DNA of 21,730 nt, taken from NCBI GenBank assembly GCA_900754285.1, contig CAAECB010000060.1:1-21730 (forward strand), given 5' to 3'. Shown here one piece after another: positions 7,401-15,064 of this stretch. The translations under genes were made by a program, and so were the position numbers. Every line of letters begins with the position of its first letter. Within the stretch, counting starts at the first letter, position 1. The DNA comes from Clostridia bacterium. GTDB taxonomy: Bacteria; Bacillota; Clostridia; TANB77; CAG-508. The notes beneath the pieces are model-generated. The model saw only the letters and a list, made by a program, of their open reading frames with translations. It ran no database searches and was not told the DNA's origin.

Positions 7401-7750
7401 TTATTGCACCCCTTTCCAATTTCATTTGTTTCTGAAATATAATTTATTTCTTCCATAGATTGCCCAGGAAAATAAGGGCTAACTAATTCTGGAAAAATAG
7501 TTCCCATTTTTAAACCAACACAAGGTTTAAAGGTTTTATCCATATACTGAATAGGAACATAACTTTGAGCTAACATAGGGTTTTCTGGGAAAAGGCTAAG
7601 CTCTTCATCAAAACCACAGTTACAACTATCATACATGTCATCTGAGTAAGAGACAACATTATCACATGTATCTTCTAATATGTTTTGAGTATTAGTATCA
7701 TTGTCAATGTTGTTGTTCATACAGCAACAAGTTCTAGTTCTTCTAAACAT
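7391..7750 (-). CDS. cotJA: Spore coat associated protein CotJA
   Basis: 119 residues. The conserved CotJA part (about 60-105) includes MLAQSYVPIQYMDKTFKP and LKMGTIFPELVSPY. First gene of the operon, with a strong site (AAAGGAGG) eight to nine bases before ATG 7750. The N-terminal half is a hydrophilic, Asn/Asp-rich extension beginning with a triple cysteine (residues 8-10), and the C-terminus ends in CNKCC. CotJA is a scaffold for CotJB and CotJC. The eleven or so cysteines are more than I expect for the family. Confidence 0.9.
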   Translation of the reverse strand: MFRRTRTCCCMNNNIDNDTNTQNILEDTCDNVVSYSDDMYDSCNCGFDEELSLFPENPMLAQSYVPIQYMDKTFKPCVGLKMGTIFPELVSPYFPGQSMEEINYISETNEIGKGCNKCC

Positions 7751-7773
7751 TTAAAATTCCTCCTTTTAATGAC

Positions 7774-7781
7774 ATTATATG
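7774..7781 (-). promoter_or_regulatory. Possible sporulation-sigma -10 element for cotJ
   Basis: On the minus strand CATATAAT lies 24 bases ahead of the cotJA start and resembles the sigma-E -10 (CATAnnnT). No convincing -35 is visible at the right spacing. In B. subtilis the cotJ operon is sigma-E dependent, which is the main reason for listing it. Confidence 0.25.
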
Positions 7782-7974
7782 CATATAAAATATAAAATGA
7801 GACAAAAATGTTGCAAGTTTATTGAATGTTATTTATGTGTGTTTTGCTATCAAGTTTGAAAAATTCTCTATAATATAAAAAAATTTGAAAAAAAGTAGTA
7901 AAAAGTAAAAATATATGATATACTAGGTCCAGAAACAAGAAATGTGTAAATCAAAAGCGAAAGGATGATAAAAA

Positions 7975-9669
7975 ATGAAGCATGCAAAAGAAGCAAAAAC
8001 ATTAAAAAGTACAGCAAAAACAAAGAGAAAAAAAATTCTTTTTATAATAATAGGAATAATAATATTAGGTATAATTGCATATATAGCAAATGATTATATA
8101 GTAATAGGGAAAAATAAAACAACAAATTTAGTAATAAATAATAGAAATGTAACAGGAAACTTGAAAAAAGACATATTAATAGAAAATGGGGAAATATATA
8201 TATCAAAACAAGATTTAGGAAATTTCTTTGATAAATATATATATGAAGATAAAGATACAGAGCAAATTATAACAACGTATAATAAAAAAATAGCAGAAAT
8301 AGGTTTTGACAAAAATGTTGTAACAATAAATGGTTCAGAAAAAACAACATATGCACATGCAATAAAAAAAGATGATACAATTTATTTACCAATTTCTGAA
8401 CTTAAAGATGTGTATGATATTGAAATAAATAATATAGAAAGTACAAAAGTTTTGGTTATAGATTCACTTAGTAAAGAACAAAGAAAAGCTATTTTGAATT
8501 CAAATCAACCTGTAAAATCAAGTACAAAATTTATAGCAAAAACAGTTGATAGAGTAAAAAAAGGTGAATGTGTAATAGTAATATCAAATGAAAATGGATA
8601 TGCTAAAATAAGAACAGAAGATGGAAAAATAGGGTATGTAAAATCAAAAAAATTAGCAAATGAAGTTGTATCAAGACAAAACATGGAAGCAGAAAAACAA
8701 ATTCAAGATAAAGTAAATTTAGTATGGGATTATTATTCACAAGTAGCAACAGCACCAGATAGAACAGATACTAAATTAGATGGAATAAATGTTGTATCAC
8801 CATCATTCTTTAGTATTGATAAAAATGGTAATTTAGTAGAAAACATAGGAGAAAGAGGACAAGCATATCTAGAATGGGCACGTAATAATAATTGCAAAAT
8901 ATGGCCTATGGTTCAAAATGCTGGAGATAGTACTATGATGGATACAACATCAAAAATAATGAATAGCTATGAAAAAAGAAAAGCCTTAATAGAATCAATA
9001 ATAAATGTTTGTGTAAAATATAAATTGGATGGAATAAATATAGATTTTGAAAATATGAGAAAAGATGATAAAGATTTATATTCAAGATTTATTATAGAAT
9101 TAGAACCAAGAATGAAAGAATTAGGACTTGTGTTATCAGTTGATGTAACTGCTCCTGATGGAAGTGATACATGGTCATTATGTTTTGATAGACATGTAAT
9201 AGGTGATGTGGCAGACTATATTATATTTATGGCATATGATGAATATGGAGAATCAAGTACAAAAGCTGGAACAACAGCTGGATATGATTGGGTTGAATTA
9301 GGAATAAAGAAATTTTTAGAAACAGAAGAGGTTGCACCAGAAAAATTAATATTAGCTGTTCCACTTTATACAAGATTATGGACAGAAGATAGTTCTGGTA
9401 AAGTAACAAAAAAATCAGTTGTTTCTATGAAAGATATAGATGATACAATTCCATCAAATGTAGAGAGAAAATGGGATGATAAATTAAAACAATATTATGT
9501 AGAATATAAAGATGGAAATAATGTAAAAAAAATGTGGATTGAAGATATAAAATCTTTAAAAGAGAAAGTTAGTTTGATTAGTAATTATAAATTAGGTGGA
9601 ATAGCATCATGGGAAAAAGGAATGGAAACTGATGAAGTATGGGATGTATTCCAAGATGCTTTGAAGTAA
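7975..9669 (+). CDS. Membrane-anchored GH18 glycosidase with SH3-like domain
   Basis: 564 residues. A basic N-terminus and one helix (about 20-38) place the rest outside. Residues about 50-165 resemble the copper-amine-oxidase N-terminal-like stalk found in clostridial wall enzymes. Residues about 180-230 form a bacterial SH3 domain (AKIRTEDGKIGYVKSKKL). The GH18 barrel (about 245-560) carries the catalytic motif LDGINIDFE with acid/base E359, then MAYDEYGE (419-426) and LGGIASWEKGME near the end. Relatives include the YaaH/YdhD/SleL group acting on cell wall or spore cortex, so peptidoglycan is the likely substrate; chitin is less likely. It lies just upstream of sigH. The ribosome-binding site is GAAAGGATG. 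Confidence 0.88.
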   Translation: MKHAKEAKTLKSTAKTKRKKILFIIIGIIILGIIAYIANDYIVIGKNKTTNLVINNRNVTGNLKKDILIENGEIYISKQDLGNFFDKYIYEDKDTEQIITTYNKKIAEIGFDKNVVTINGSEKTTYAHAIKKDDTIYLPISELKDVYDIEINNIESTKVLVIDSLSKEQRKAILNSNQPVKSSTKFIAKTVDRVKKGECVIVISNENGYAKIRTEDGKIGYVKSKKLANEVVSRQNMEAEKQIQDKVNLVWDYYSQVATAPDRTDTKLDGINVVSPSFFSIDKNGNLVENIGERGQAYLEWARNNNCKIWPMVQNAGDSTMMDTTSKIMNSYEKRKALIESIINVCVKYKLDGINIDFENMRKDDKDLYSRFIIELEPRMKELGLVLSVDVTAPDGSDTWSLCFDRHVIGDVADYIIFMAYDEYGESSTKAGTTAGYDWVELGIKKFLETEEVAPEKLILAVPLYTRLWTEDSSGKVTKKSVVSMKDIDDTIPSNVERKWDDKLKQYYVEYKDGNNVKKMWIEDIKSLKEKVSLISNYKLGGIASWEKGMETDEVWDVFQDALK

Positions 9670-9707
9670 TATAAATCAGAAAGATACATTTGGAGGTTTT
9701 TAGACAT

Positions 9708-10343
9708 ATGCAAAATAAGAATATATACTATGCAACAGACAAATATAATAATTTAGAAGATGAGGAAATTATAGTAGAAATACAAAATGGAAATGAACAA
9801 GCATTGACTTATTTGCTAAATAAGTACAAGCCATTAGTGAATAATAAGGTTGGTAAATATTTTATTATAGGAGCCGAAAAAGAAGATATTATTCAAGAGG
9901 GAATGATAGGCTTGTATAAAGCTATAAAGAGTTTTGACCAAGAAAAGCAAAATAAGTTTAAGACTTTTGCTAATATATGTATAGAAAGACAATTGATAAC
10001 AGCAATAAAAACATCAAATAGACAAAAACATATGCCTTTAAATTCATGTATTTCATTAAATACATCTGCATATTCGAATGAGGATGATGGAGTTGAATTA
10101 TTAGAAACATATAATAATAAAACATTTGAAGATCCTTTGGAAACAATGATGAAAAAGGAATATTATAAAGAAATTGAAAAGGCAATAACTGAATCTCTTA
10201 GCAAATTTGAAAAACAAGTTTTAGATAGATTAGTATTAGGTGAAAGTTATGAAGTTATTGCCAACAGATTTGACACACCTGTTAAATCTGTTGATAATGC
10301 AATCCAAAGAATACGAAAAAAAGCAAATAATAAAATGTTATAA
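9708..10343 (+). CDS. sigH: RNA polymerase sigma factor SigH (Spo0H-like)
   Basis: 211 residues with sigma-70 region 2 (GADKEDIIQEGMIGLYKAI-like motif, here IIQEGMIGLYKAIKSFD), the ICIERQLITAIKTSNRQKHM stretch typical of SigH, and region 4 (about 165-210, VIANRFDTPVKSVDNAIQRI). The start is ATG 9708, 11 bases after GGAGG (9692-9696); an in-frame TTG at 9690 would bury that site. SigH drives early sporulation genes, which agrees with the cotJ operon nearby. The gene is 20 nt from the GH18 stop (counting from TTG) and probably co-transcribed with it. Confidence 0.93.
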   Translation: MQNKNIYYATDKYNNLEDEEIIVEIQNGNEQALTYLLNKYKPLVNNKVGKYFIIGAEKEDIIQEGMIGLYKAIKSFDQEKQNKFKTFANICIERQLITAIKTSNRQKHMPLNSCISLNTSAYSNEDDGVELLETYNNKTFEDPLETMMKKEYYKEIEKAITESLSKFEKQVLDRLVLGESYEVIANRFDTPVKSVDNAIQRIRKKANNKML

Positions 10344-10347
10344 AAAG

Positions 10348-10387
10348 ACACTGGTATTGTGCTAGAAAAAGCAAATATCAGTGTTTT
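10348..10387 (+). terminator. Terminator after sigH
   Basis: ACACTGGTATT (10348-10358) pairs with AATATCAGTGT (10374-10384), with one G-U pair, followed by TTTT. Confidence 0.65.
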
Positions 10388-10391
10388 ATAC

Positions 10392-10467
10392 TGGGGCCTT
10401 TAACGGGAATTGAACCCGTGACCTCAGCCTTACCAAGGCTGCACTCTACCAACTGAGCTATAAAGGC
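10392..10467 (-). tRNA. tRNA-Thr (anticodon GGU), CCA encoded
   Basis: Read on the minus strand, GCCTTTA (acceptor) is followed by TAGCTCAGTTGGTAGAG (D arm), CAGCC-TTGGTAA-GGCTG (anticodon arm, GGT at 10434-10432), and a T arm with CGGGTTCAATTCCCG. The acceptor is closed by TAAAGGC and CCA is encoded at 10394-10392. It decodes ACC and ACU. The discriminator base reads C, where I would expect A or U for threonine. The T-box-controlled thrS is transcribed in the opposite direction beside it. Confidence 0.95.
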
Positions 10468-10500
10468 ATAATAAAATTTTAGTGTATGTGTTAAAATTAA

Positions 10501-10586
10501 ATTTGAAAGTAGTGCTTTTTGAGTCCGTCTCCAAAAACACTAGATTTGAAAGAGATGTTTTTTGAGTCCGTCCCCAAAAACATCTT
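10501..10586. repeat. Two tandem 43-nt hairpin units (REP-like)
   Basis: Units at 10501-10543 and 10544-10586 each read ATTTGAAAG, a 5-nt arm, a T-run, GAGTCCGTCYC, CAAAAA and the matching 5-nt arm. The outer arm changes from TAGTG/CACTA in the first unit to AGATG/CATCT in the second, keeping all five pairs. The loop GAGTCCGTC is invariant. A further partial copy in the other orientation starts at the right end of the window. This resembles short palindromes moved by Y1 (REP-associated) transposases, but no such gene is here. Confidence 0.8.
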
Positions 10587-10625
10587 TATTATAACTTAAA
10601 AAATAAAAAATGTAAATAAAATTTA

Positions 10626-10654
10626 TTGACTTTTGAAAAAAAAAGTATTAGAAT
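10626..10654 (+). promoter_or_regulatory. Promoter of thrS
   Basis: TTGACT (10626-10631), 17-bp spacer, TAGAAT (10649-10654). Transcription would begin shortly before the T-box leader. Confidence 0.7.
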
Positions 10655-10690
10655 ATATCTGTAAAAGTTGCATAATTAAAAAAGTAATAA

Positions 10691-10900
10691 GAGAAGAGTA
10701 AAATATAAACCACTTAAAGAGAAGATTGGTCAAAGGCTGGAAGCTAATCTAAGGAGGAATATTTGAAAACTAACTCTTTATGCTTCTAGTGAATAAGCTA
10801 GACGGGTAAGATACGTTATAATCTTGTAAATTAAGAAAAATAAAGGATGGAACCGTGTATATGCACTCCTATTAGTTATTATGCTAATGGGAGTTTTTTG
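10691..10900 (+). promoter_or_regulatory. T-box leader of thrS
   Basis: The stem I base pairs AAGAGT (10694-10699) with ACTCTT (10773-10778). Just before the 3' strand, GAAAACTA presents specifier ACU (10769-10771), a threonine codon readable by the tRNA-Thr(GGU) encoded next door. The T-box proper is AAAGGATGGAACCGTG (10842-10857), matching the consensus that pairs with uncharged tRNA NCCA. The terminator is ACTCCTATTAG (10865-10875) against CTAATGGGAGT (10884-10894) plus six T. Uncharged tRNA-Thr should stabilise the antiterminator and allow thrS transcription. The specifier assignment is by eye. Confidence 0.92.
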
Positions 10901-10988
10901 TATTATAGTTGAATTTTTTCAAACTTACTATGTTATAAAAGAACAATGTACCTATTAGCAAAAAGTATATAGAAAGGGGAAATGCCAA

Positions 10989-12902
10989 ATGGTAAAAGTA
11001 ACATTAAAAGATGGCTCTAAAATTGAAGTAGAGCAAGGAGCTACAATATTAGAAGTAGCTAAAAAAATAAGTGAAGGATTAGCAAGAGTAGCAACATGTG
11101 GAGAAATAGATGGAGAAATTAAAGATTTACGTTATGAAATTCAAAAAGATTGCAATTTGGTAATACACACTTTTAATGAAGAAGATTTAGATGGAAAGAA
11201 AGCATATTGGCATACAACATCACATATTATGGCACAAGCTGTGCAAAGACTATTTCCAGATGTTAAGTTTGCAATAGGGCCAAGTATAAATGAAGGATTT
11301 TACTATGATTTTGATGTAGAAAAACCATTTACAGATGAGGATAAAGCAAAAATAGAAGAAGAAATGAAAAAAATCATAAAAGAAGATATTAAAATAGAAA
11401 GATTTGCTTTACCTAAAAAAGAAGCTTTAGAATTAATGAAAGACCAACCTTATAAACAAGAATTAATTAATGAATTGCCAGAAGGTGAAGAAATTAGTTT
11501 TTATAAACAAGGAGATTTTACAGACTTATGTGCAGGCCCACATTTAATGAGTACTGGAAAAATAAAATCAATAAAAATATTATCATCATCAGGAGCTTAT
11601 TGGAGAGGTGATGAACATAATAAAATGTTGCAAAGAATTTATGCAATATCATTTCCAAAAGCATCAATGATGGAAGAACATATGGCCAAATTAGAAGATG
11701 CAAAAAATAGAGATCACAGAAAAATTGGAAAAGAATTGGAATTGTTTATGACACATGAACTTGTAGGCTCAGCATTGCCAATGTATTTGCCAAATGGTGC
11801 AACAGTAAGAAGAATATTAGAAAGATATATTCAAGATAAAGAAATTGCAATGGGATATAAACATGTGTATACACCTTCTATGGCAAATGTTGCATTATAT
11901 AAAACAAGTGGACATTGGGATCACTATAAAGAAGATATGTTTCCAGTAATGAAAATGGATAATGAAGAGATGGTGTTAAGACCAATGAATTGTCCACATC
12001 ATATGTTGATTTATAAAAATAAAATGCATTCATATAGAGATTTACCTATAAGAATAGGGGAACTTGCACATGATTTTAGATATGAAAATTCTGGTGCAGT
12101 TTGTGGCCTAGAAAGAGTTCGCGAAATGTGCCAAAATGATGCACATTTATTTGTAAGACCAGACCAAATAAAAGAAGAATTTGGAAAAGTTGTGCAATTG
12201 ATATTGTCAGTATACAAAGATTTTGGATTTAAGGATTATAGCTTTAGATTATCTTTAAGAGATAAAAATAATAAAGAAAAATATTTTGATGATGATGAAA
12301 TGTGGGAGACAGCAGAAAATCAATTACGAGAAATTTTAACAGAATTAAATTTGAATTTCTATGAAGCAGAAGGAGAAGCAGCTTTTTATGGTCCTAAATT
12401 AGATGTTCAAATAAAAACAGCGGTAGGACATGATGTAACAATTTCAACATGTCAATTAGATTTCTTGTTACCACAAAGATTTAAACTAGAATATATAGGA
12501 AAAGATGGAGAAGCACATAGACCAGTTGTAATTCATAGAGCTATATTAGGAACATTTGATAGATTTTTGGCATTTTTAATAGAAGAAACAAAAGGGGCTT
12601 TCCCATTATGGTTAGCACCTGTTCAGGTAAAAGTATTGCCTATAAGTGAAAAACATGCTGATTATGCTAATAAGATTTATGATGAGCTGTTCAATCTTGG
12701 TATTAGGGTTGAAGTTGATGCTGATAATGAAAAAATAGGTTATAGAATTAGAAAGGCTCAATTGGAAAAAGTTCCTTTTATGCTTGTTGTTGGTGATAAG
12801 GAACAGGAGACTAATACTGTTGCTGTTCGTTCTAGAGAAGATGGAGATATTGGATCAGAGAGTCTTAAAGATTTTATTAAACGTGTAAGAGTTGAAAAAT
12901 AA
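10989..12902 (+). CDS. thrS: Threonyl-tRNA synthetase
   Basis: 637 residues, full length. The TGS domain covers about 1-62. The editing domain has HTTSH (H75, H79) and C181/H185 in DLCAGPH, which clear mischarged Ser-tRNA. The class II catalytic core has zinc ligands C335 (RPMNCPHHM), H386 (NDAHLFV) and a late histidine in VVIHRAILGTFDRF, and motif 2 in FRYENSGAVCGLERVRE. The anticodon-binding domain starts near 540. It charges tRNA-Thr with threonine. The start ATG 10989 follows AAAGGGG. It is regulated by the T-box upstream. The histidine in NCPHHM replaces the usual glycine (NCPGH), a variant I believe exists in other synthetases. Confidence 0.98.
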   Translation: MVKVTLKDGSKIEVEQGATILEVAKKISEGLARVATCGEIDGEIKDLRYEIQKDCNLVIHTFNEEDLDGKKAYWHTTSHIMAQAVQRLFPDVKFAIGPSINEGFYYDFDVEKPFTDEDKAKIEEEMKKIIKEDIKIERFALPKKEALELMKDQPYKQELINELPEGEEISFYKQGDFTDLCAGPHLMSTGKIKSIKILSSSGAYWRGDEHNKMLQRIYAISFPKASMMEEHMAKLEDAKNRDHRKIGKELELFMTHELVGSALPMYLPNGATVRRILERYIQDKEIAMGYKHVYTPSMANVALYKTSGHWDHYKEDMFPVMKMDNEEMVLRPMNCPHHMLIYKNKMHSYRDLPIRIGELAHDFRYENSGAVCGLERVREMCQNDAHLFVRPDQIKEEFGKVVQLILSVYKDFGFKDYSFRLSLRDKNNKEKYFDDDEMWETAENQLREILTELNLNFYEAEGEAAFYGPKLDVQIKTAVGHDVTISTCQLDFLLPQRFKLEYIGKDGEAHRPVVIHRAILGTFDRFLAFLIEETKGAFPLWLAPVQVKVLPISEKHADYANKIYDELFNLGIRVEVDADNEKIGYRIRKAQLEKVPFMLVVGDKEQETNTVAVRSREDGDIGSESLKDFIKRVRVEK

Positions 12903-12933
12903 TTACAAAGTGTGGAGAAAGGAAAGAGTAGAG

Positions 12934-14031
12934 ATGAAATTAGGAATTGTTGGCTTGCCAAATGTAGGAAAAAGTACATTATTTAATAGTATAACAAAAG
13001 CTGGAGCAGAATGTGCTAATTATCCATTTTGTACAATAGAGCCAAATGTTGGGGTAGTAGCTGTACCAGATGAAAGATTAGATAAATTAACTGAAATGTA
13101 TAAACCAGAAAAAACTACACATGCAATAATAGAGTTTGTCGATATTGCAGGGTTAGTAAAGGGAGCAAGCAAAGGTGAAGGTTTAGGAAATAAATTTTTG
13201 TCACATATAAGAGAAACAGATGCAATAGTAGAAGTTGTAAGATGTTTTGAAAATTCAAATGTAGTACATGTTGATGGAAGTATAAATCCAATAAGAGATA
13301 TTGAGACAATAAATTTAGAGTTAATATTTGCAGATATTGAAACTGTAAATAAAAGAATAGATAAGGCAAAGAAAAATCTAAAAGCTGATAAAAAATATCA
13401 AGCTGAAATTGATTTATTACAAAAAATATTAGAAACATTAGAAGCTGGAAAATCTGCTAGAACTTTGGAATTTAATGAAGAAGAACAAGCTATGGTAAAA
13501 GATATGTTTTTATTGACAACTAAGCCAATATTATATGTTGCGAATGTTTCTGAAGAACAATTGGAAAATGCAGAACAAGATGAGAATGTGCAAAAAGTAA
13601 AACAATATGCTTCAGAGGAAGGAGCAGAGGTTGTTCCTTTATGCGTAAAAATGGAAGAAGAACTTTCTGGTCTTGATGATGATGATAAAAAAGAAATGTT
13701 AGCTATGTATAATTTAGATGAATCAGGATTAGATAAAGTTATAAAAAAGAGTTATGATTTATTAGGTTTGATGTCATTTTTAACAGCAGGTGAGCCAGAA
13801 GTTAGAGCTTGGACTATAAAAAAAGGAACAAAAGCTCCAGAAGCGGCAGGTAAAATACATTCTGATATACAAAGAGGCTTTATAAAAGCAGAAGTTGTAT
13901 CATATGATGATTTAATAAAAGAAGGTTCAATGGTTGCAGCAAAAGAAAAGGGATTAGTTAGATCAGAAGGTAAAGAATATGTAATGCAAGATGGAGATAT
14001 TGTATTGTTTAAGTTTAATGTTAGTAAATAA
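12934..14031 (+). CDS. ychF: Ribosome-associated ATPase YchF
   Basis: 365 residues, the usual length. The P-loop is GLPNVGKST (7-15), switch II is DIAGLVKGASKGEG (70-83), and there is a helical insertion (about 130-200) and a C-terminal TGS domain (about 280-364, ending MQDGDIVLFKFNVSK). YchF/OLA1 proteins are OBG-family members that prefer ATP and act on ribosomes and in oxidative stress. The start ATG 12934 (MKLGIVGLP) was chosen because family members begin there and an AGGA site precedes it; an in-frame TTG at 12892 overlaps thrS. It is 31 bases after thrS and likely co-transcribed. Confidence 0.96.
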   Translation: MKLGIVGLPNVGKSTLFNSITKAGAECANYPFCTIEPNVGVVAVPDERLDKLTEMYKPEKTTHAIIEFVDIAGLVKGASKGEGLGNKFLSHIRETDAIVEVVRCFENSNVVHVDGSINPIRDIETINLELIFADIETVNKRIDKAKKNLKADKKYQAEIDLLQKILETLEAGKSARTLEFNEEEQAMVKDMFLLTTKPILYVANVSEEQLENAEQDENVQKVKQYASEEGAEVVPLCVKMEEELSGLDDDDKKEMLAMYNLDESGLDKVIKKSYDLLGLMSFLTAGEPEVRAWTIKKGTKAPEAAGKIHSDIQRGFIKAEVVSYDDLIKEGSMVAAKEKGLVRSEGKEYVMQDGDIVLFKFNVSK

Positions 14032-14119
14032 AGTATTGATATGATAGTATTTAAATGATGCGTAATAATAATGTAAATTTTCTGAAATATAAATGTAATA
14101 TAAAAAAGTAAAAAAGTAC

Positions 14120-14219
14120 TTGACATATTAAAAGATAAAGTTTAAAATAATAATAGATTAACAAATGCAAAGGATTAATGTGTATTTGACTTGCAAATAT
14201 TTTAAAAGTATGGTATAAT
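14120..14219 (+). promoter_or_regulatory. Two tandem promoters for the LPKTG protein gene
   Basis: P1: TTGACA (14120-14125), 17 bp, TAAAAT (14143-14148). P2: TTGCAA (14191-14196), 17 bp, TATAAT (14214-14219) with an extended TGG before the -10. P2 is the better match. The 242-base gap after ychF holds nothing else that I recognise. Confidence 0.65.
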
Positions 14220-14273
14220 TTAGAATGTTTGTAGAATACTAATAAAAAAACATATTAAAAGGAGAGAAAAATT

Positions 14274-14687
14274 ATGGAAAATTCAAAATTTGTAAAAATG
14301 GTTTTAATAATATTAACAGGAGTTATGTTAGTAGCAATGGGAGTAAGTGGTACAAGTACTGTATCAGCAGCTGATAGTAATGATACAAATTATTCAGACT
14401 TAGGAGCAGTATTAAATGGAACAAATAACACAACAACAAATAATACAACTAATACAGCTACAAATAATACAAAAAATACAACTAATACAACAAACAATAC
14501 ATCTAATACATTAAACACAAGTGCTTTAAGAAATACAATAAATACAACAGAAACAACAGCAACTAATAATACAACATTACCAAAAACAGGTATAGCAAAT
14601 TCAACACCTGTAGTTGCATTAATCGCTATTTTTGGAATATCAGCAATATATGCTTATAAAAAAATAAGAGATTATAAAAGTCTTTAA
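14274..14687 (+). CDS. Small Asn/Thr-rich LPKTG surface protein
   Basis: 137 residues. A signal peptide (1 to about 33, cleavage near VSA-A-D) is followed by a short segment, a low-complexity Asn/Thr stretch (about 48-100, NTTN-like units), the sortase motif LPKTG (102-106), a hydrophobic helix (about 112-127) and the basic tail KKIRDYK. This is the cell-wall sorting signal for covalent anchoring by sortase. There is no folded domain, so it may be a spacer or glycan carrier; Asn/Thr-rich stretches are often O-glycosylated (inference). The DNA is an AAT/ACA near-repeat that could slip in replication. It stands alone between tandem promoters and a strong terminator. The ribosome-binding site is AAAGGAGAG. 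Confidence 0.8.
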   Translation: MENSKFVKMVLIILTGVMLVAMGVSGTSTVSAADSNDTNYSDLGAVLNGTNNTTTNNTTNTATNNTKNTTNTTNNTSNTLNTSALRNTINTTETTATNNTTLPKTGIANSTPVVALIAIFGISAIYAYKKIRDYKSL

Positions 14688-14733
14688 TAAATAGGAATCC
14701 TTTAAAATTATTTTTTTCGAAATTGTATATAAG

Positions 14734-14765
14734 AAAATTCTAGTATAACTTACTAGAGTTTTTTT
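14734..14765 (+). terminator. Terminator of the LPKTG gene
   Basis: TCTAGTA (14739-14745) and TACTAGA (14751-14757) with a 5-nt loop, extended by A/T pairs and followed by a T-run that merges with the repeat element starting at 14767. Confidence 0.75.
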
Positions 14766-14766
14766 A

Positions 14767-14959
14767 TATTATAAGAAAGTTCTCCGAACTTTCGATAATA
14801 TAAAAAAATAACAATGCACAGAAATTTGCAAAGCAAATTTCGCGCACGAACAAATACGCGGACTTTAAAATGTTCTAAATAAGTGCTAATGCTATTAATG
14901 TCCGCTTTTGTTCTTGTATAGGAGATTTTTAAATTTCTTATAAGATAAAAATAACAATA
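14767..14959 (+). repeat. Composite element: two hairpin-AAATAACAAT repeats around two palindromes
   Basis: Copy 1: hairpin 14767-14802 (GAAAGTTC-TCC-GAACTTTC core with TATATTAT arms), then AAATAACAATG (14806-14816). Copy 2: hairpin 14912-14945, then AAATAACAATA (14949-14959). Between them lie a perfect 9-bp palindrome, GAAATTTGC-AAA-GCAAATTTC (14821-14841), and a long-range pair, 14848-14863 with 14900-14913 (GAACAAA..GCGGAC / GTCCGC..TTGTTC). A third copy with the same order is at 19573. This accounts for most of the 377-base gap before dut. Minus-strand open frames across it look like by-products. Confidence 0.7.
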
Positions 14960-15064
14960 CATAAAAAATCAAATTTATTTTATATCAAATTTTATATTGA
15001 CATTATAAGAGAAATATGAAAAAATACAATAGTAAAAATAAATAGTGAAAGGAAAGGGATAAAA

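Noticed and set aside
12892..12933. Upstream TTG start adding 14 residues to YchF
   Set aside because: It overlaps the end of thrS, and YchF proteins begin at the MKLGIVGLPNVGKS methionine.
14420..14580. AAT/ACA repeats as a possible CRISPR or satellite array
   Set aside because: Irregular units without constant spacers, and in frame inside a signal-peptide/LPKTG protein.
14753..14962. 69-codon minus-strand open frame in the gap before dut
   Set aside because: It runs across three hairpins of a repeat element, lacks a ribosome-binding site and has no recognisable domain.
14997..15030. TTGACA ... TACAAT as a promoter for dut
   Set aside because: Spacing is 22 bases, too long for a sigma-A promoter; no better -10 at 16-18 bases.
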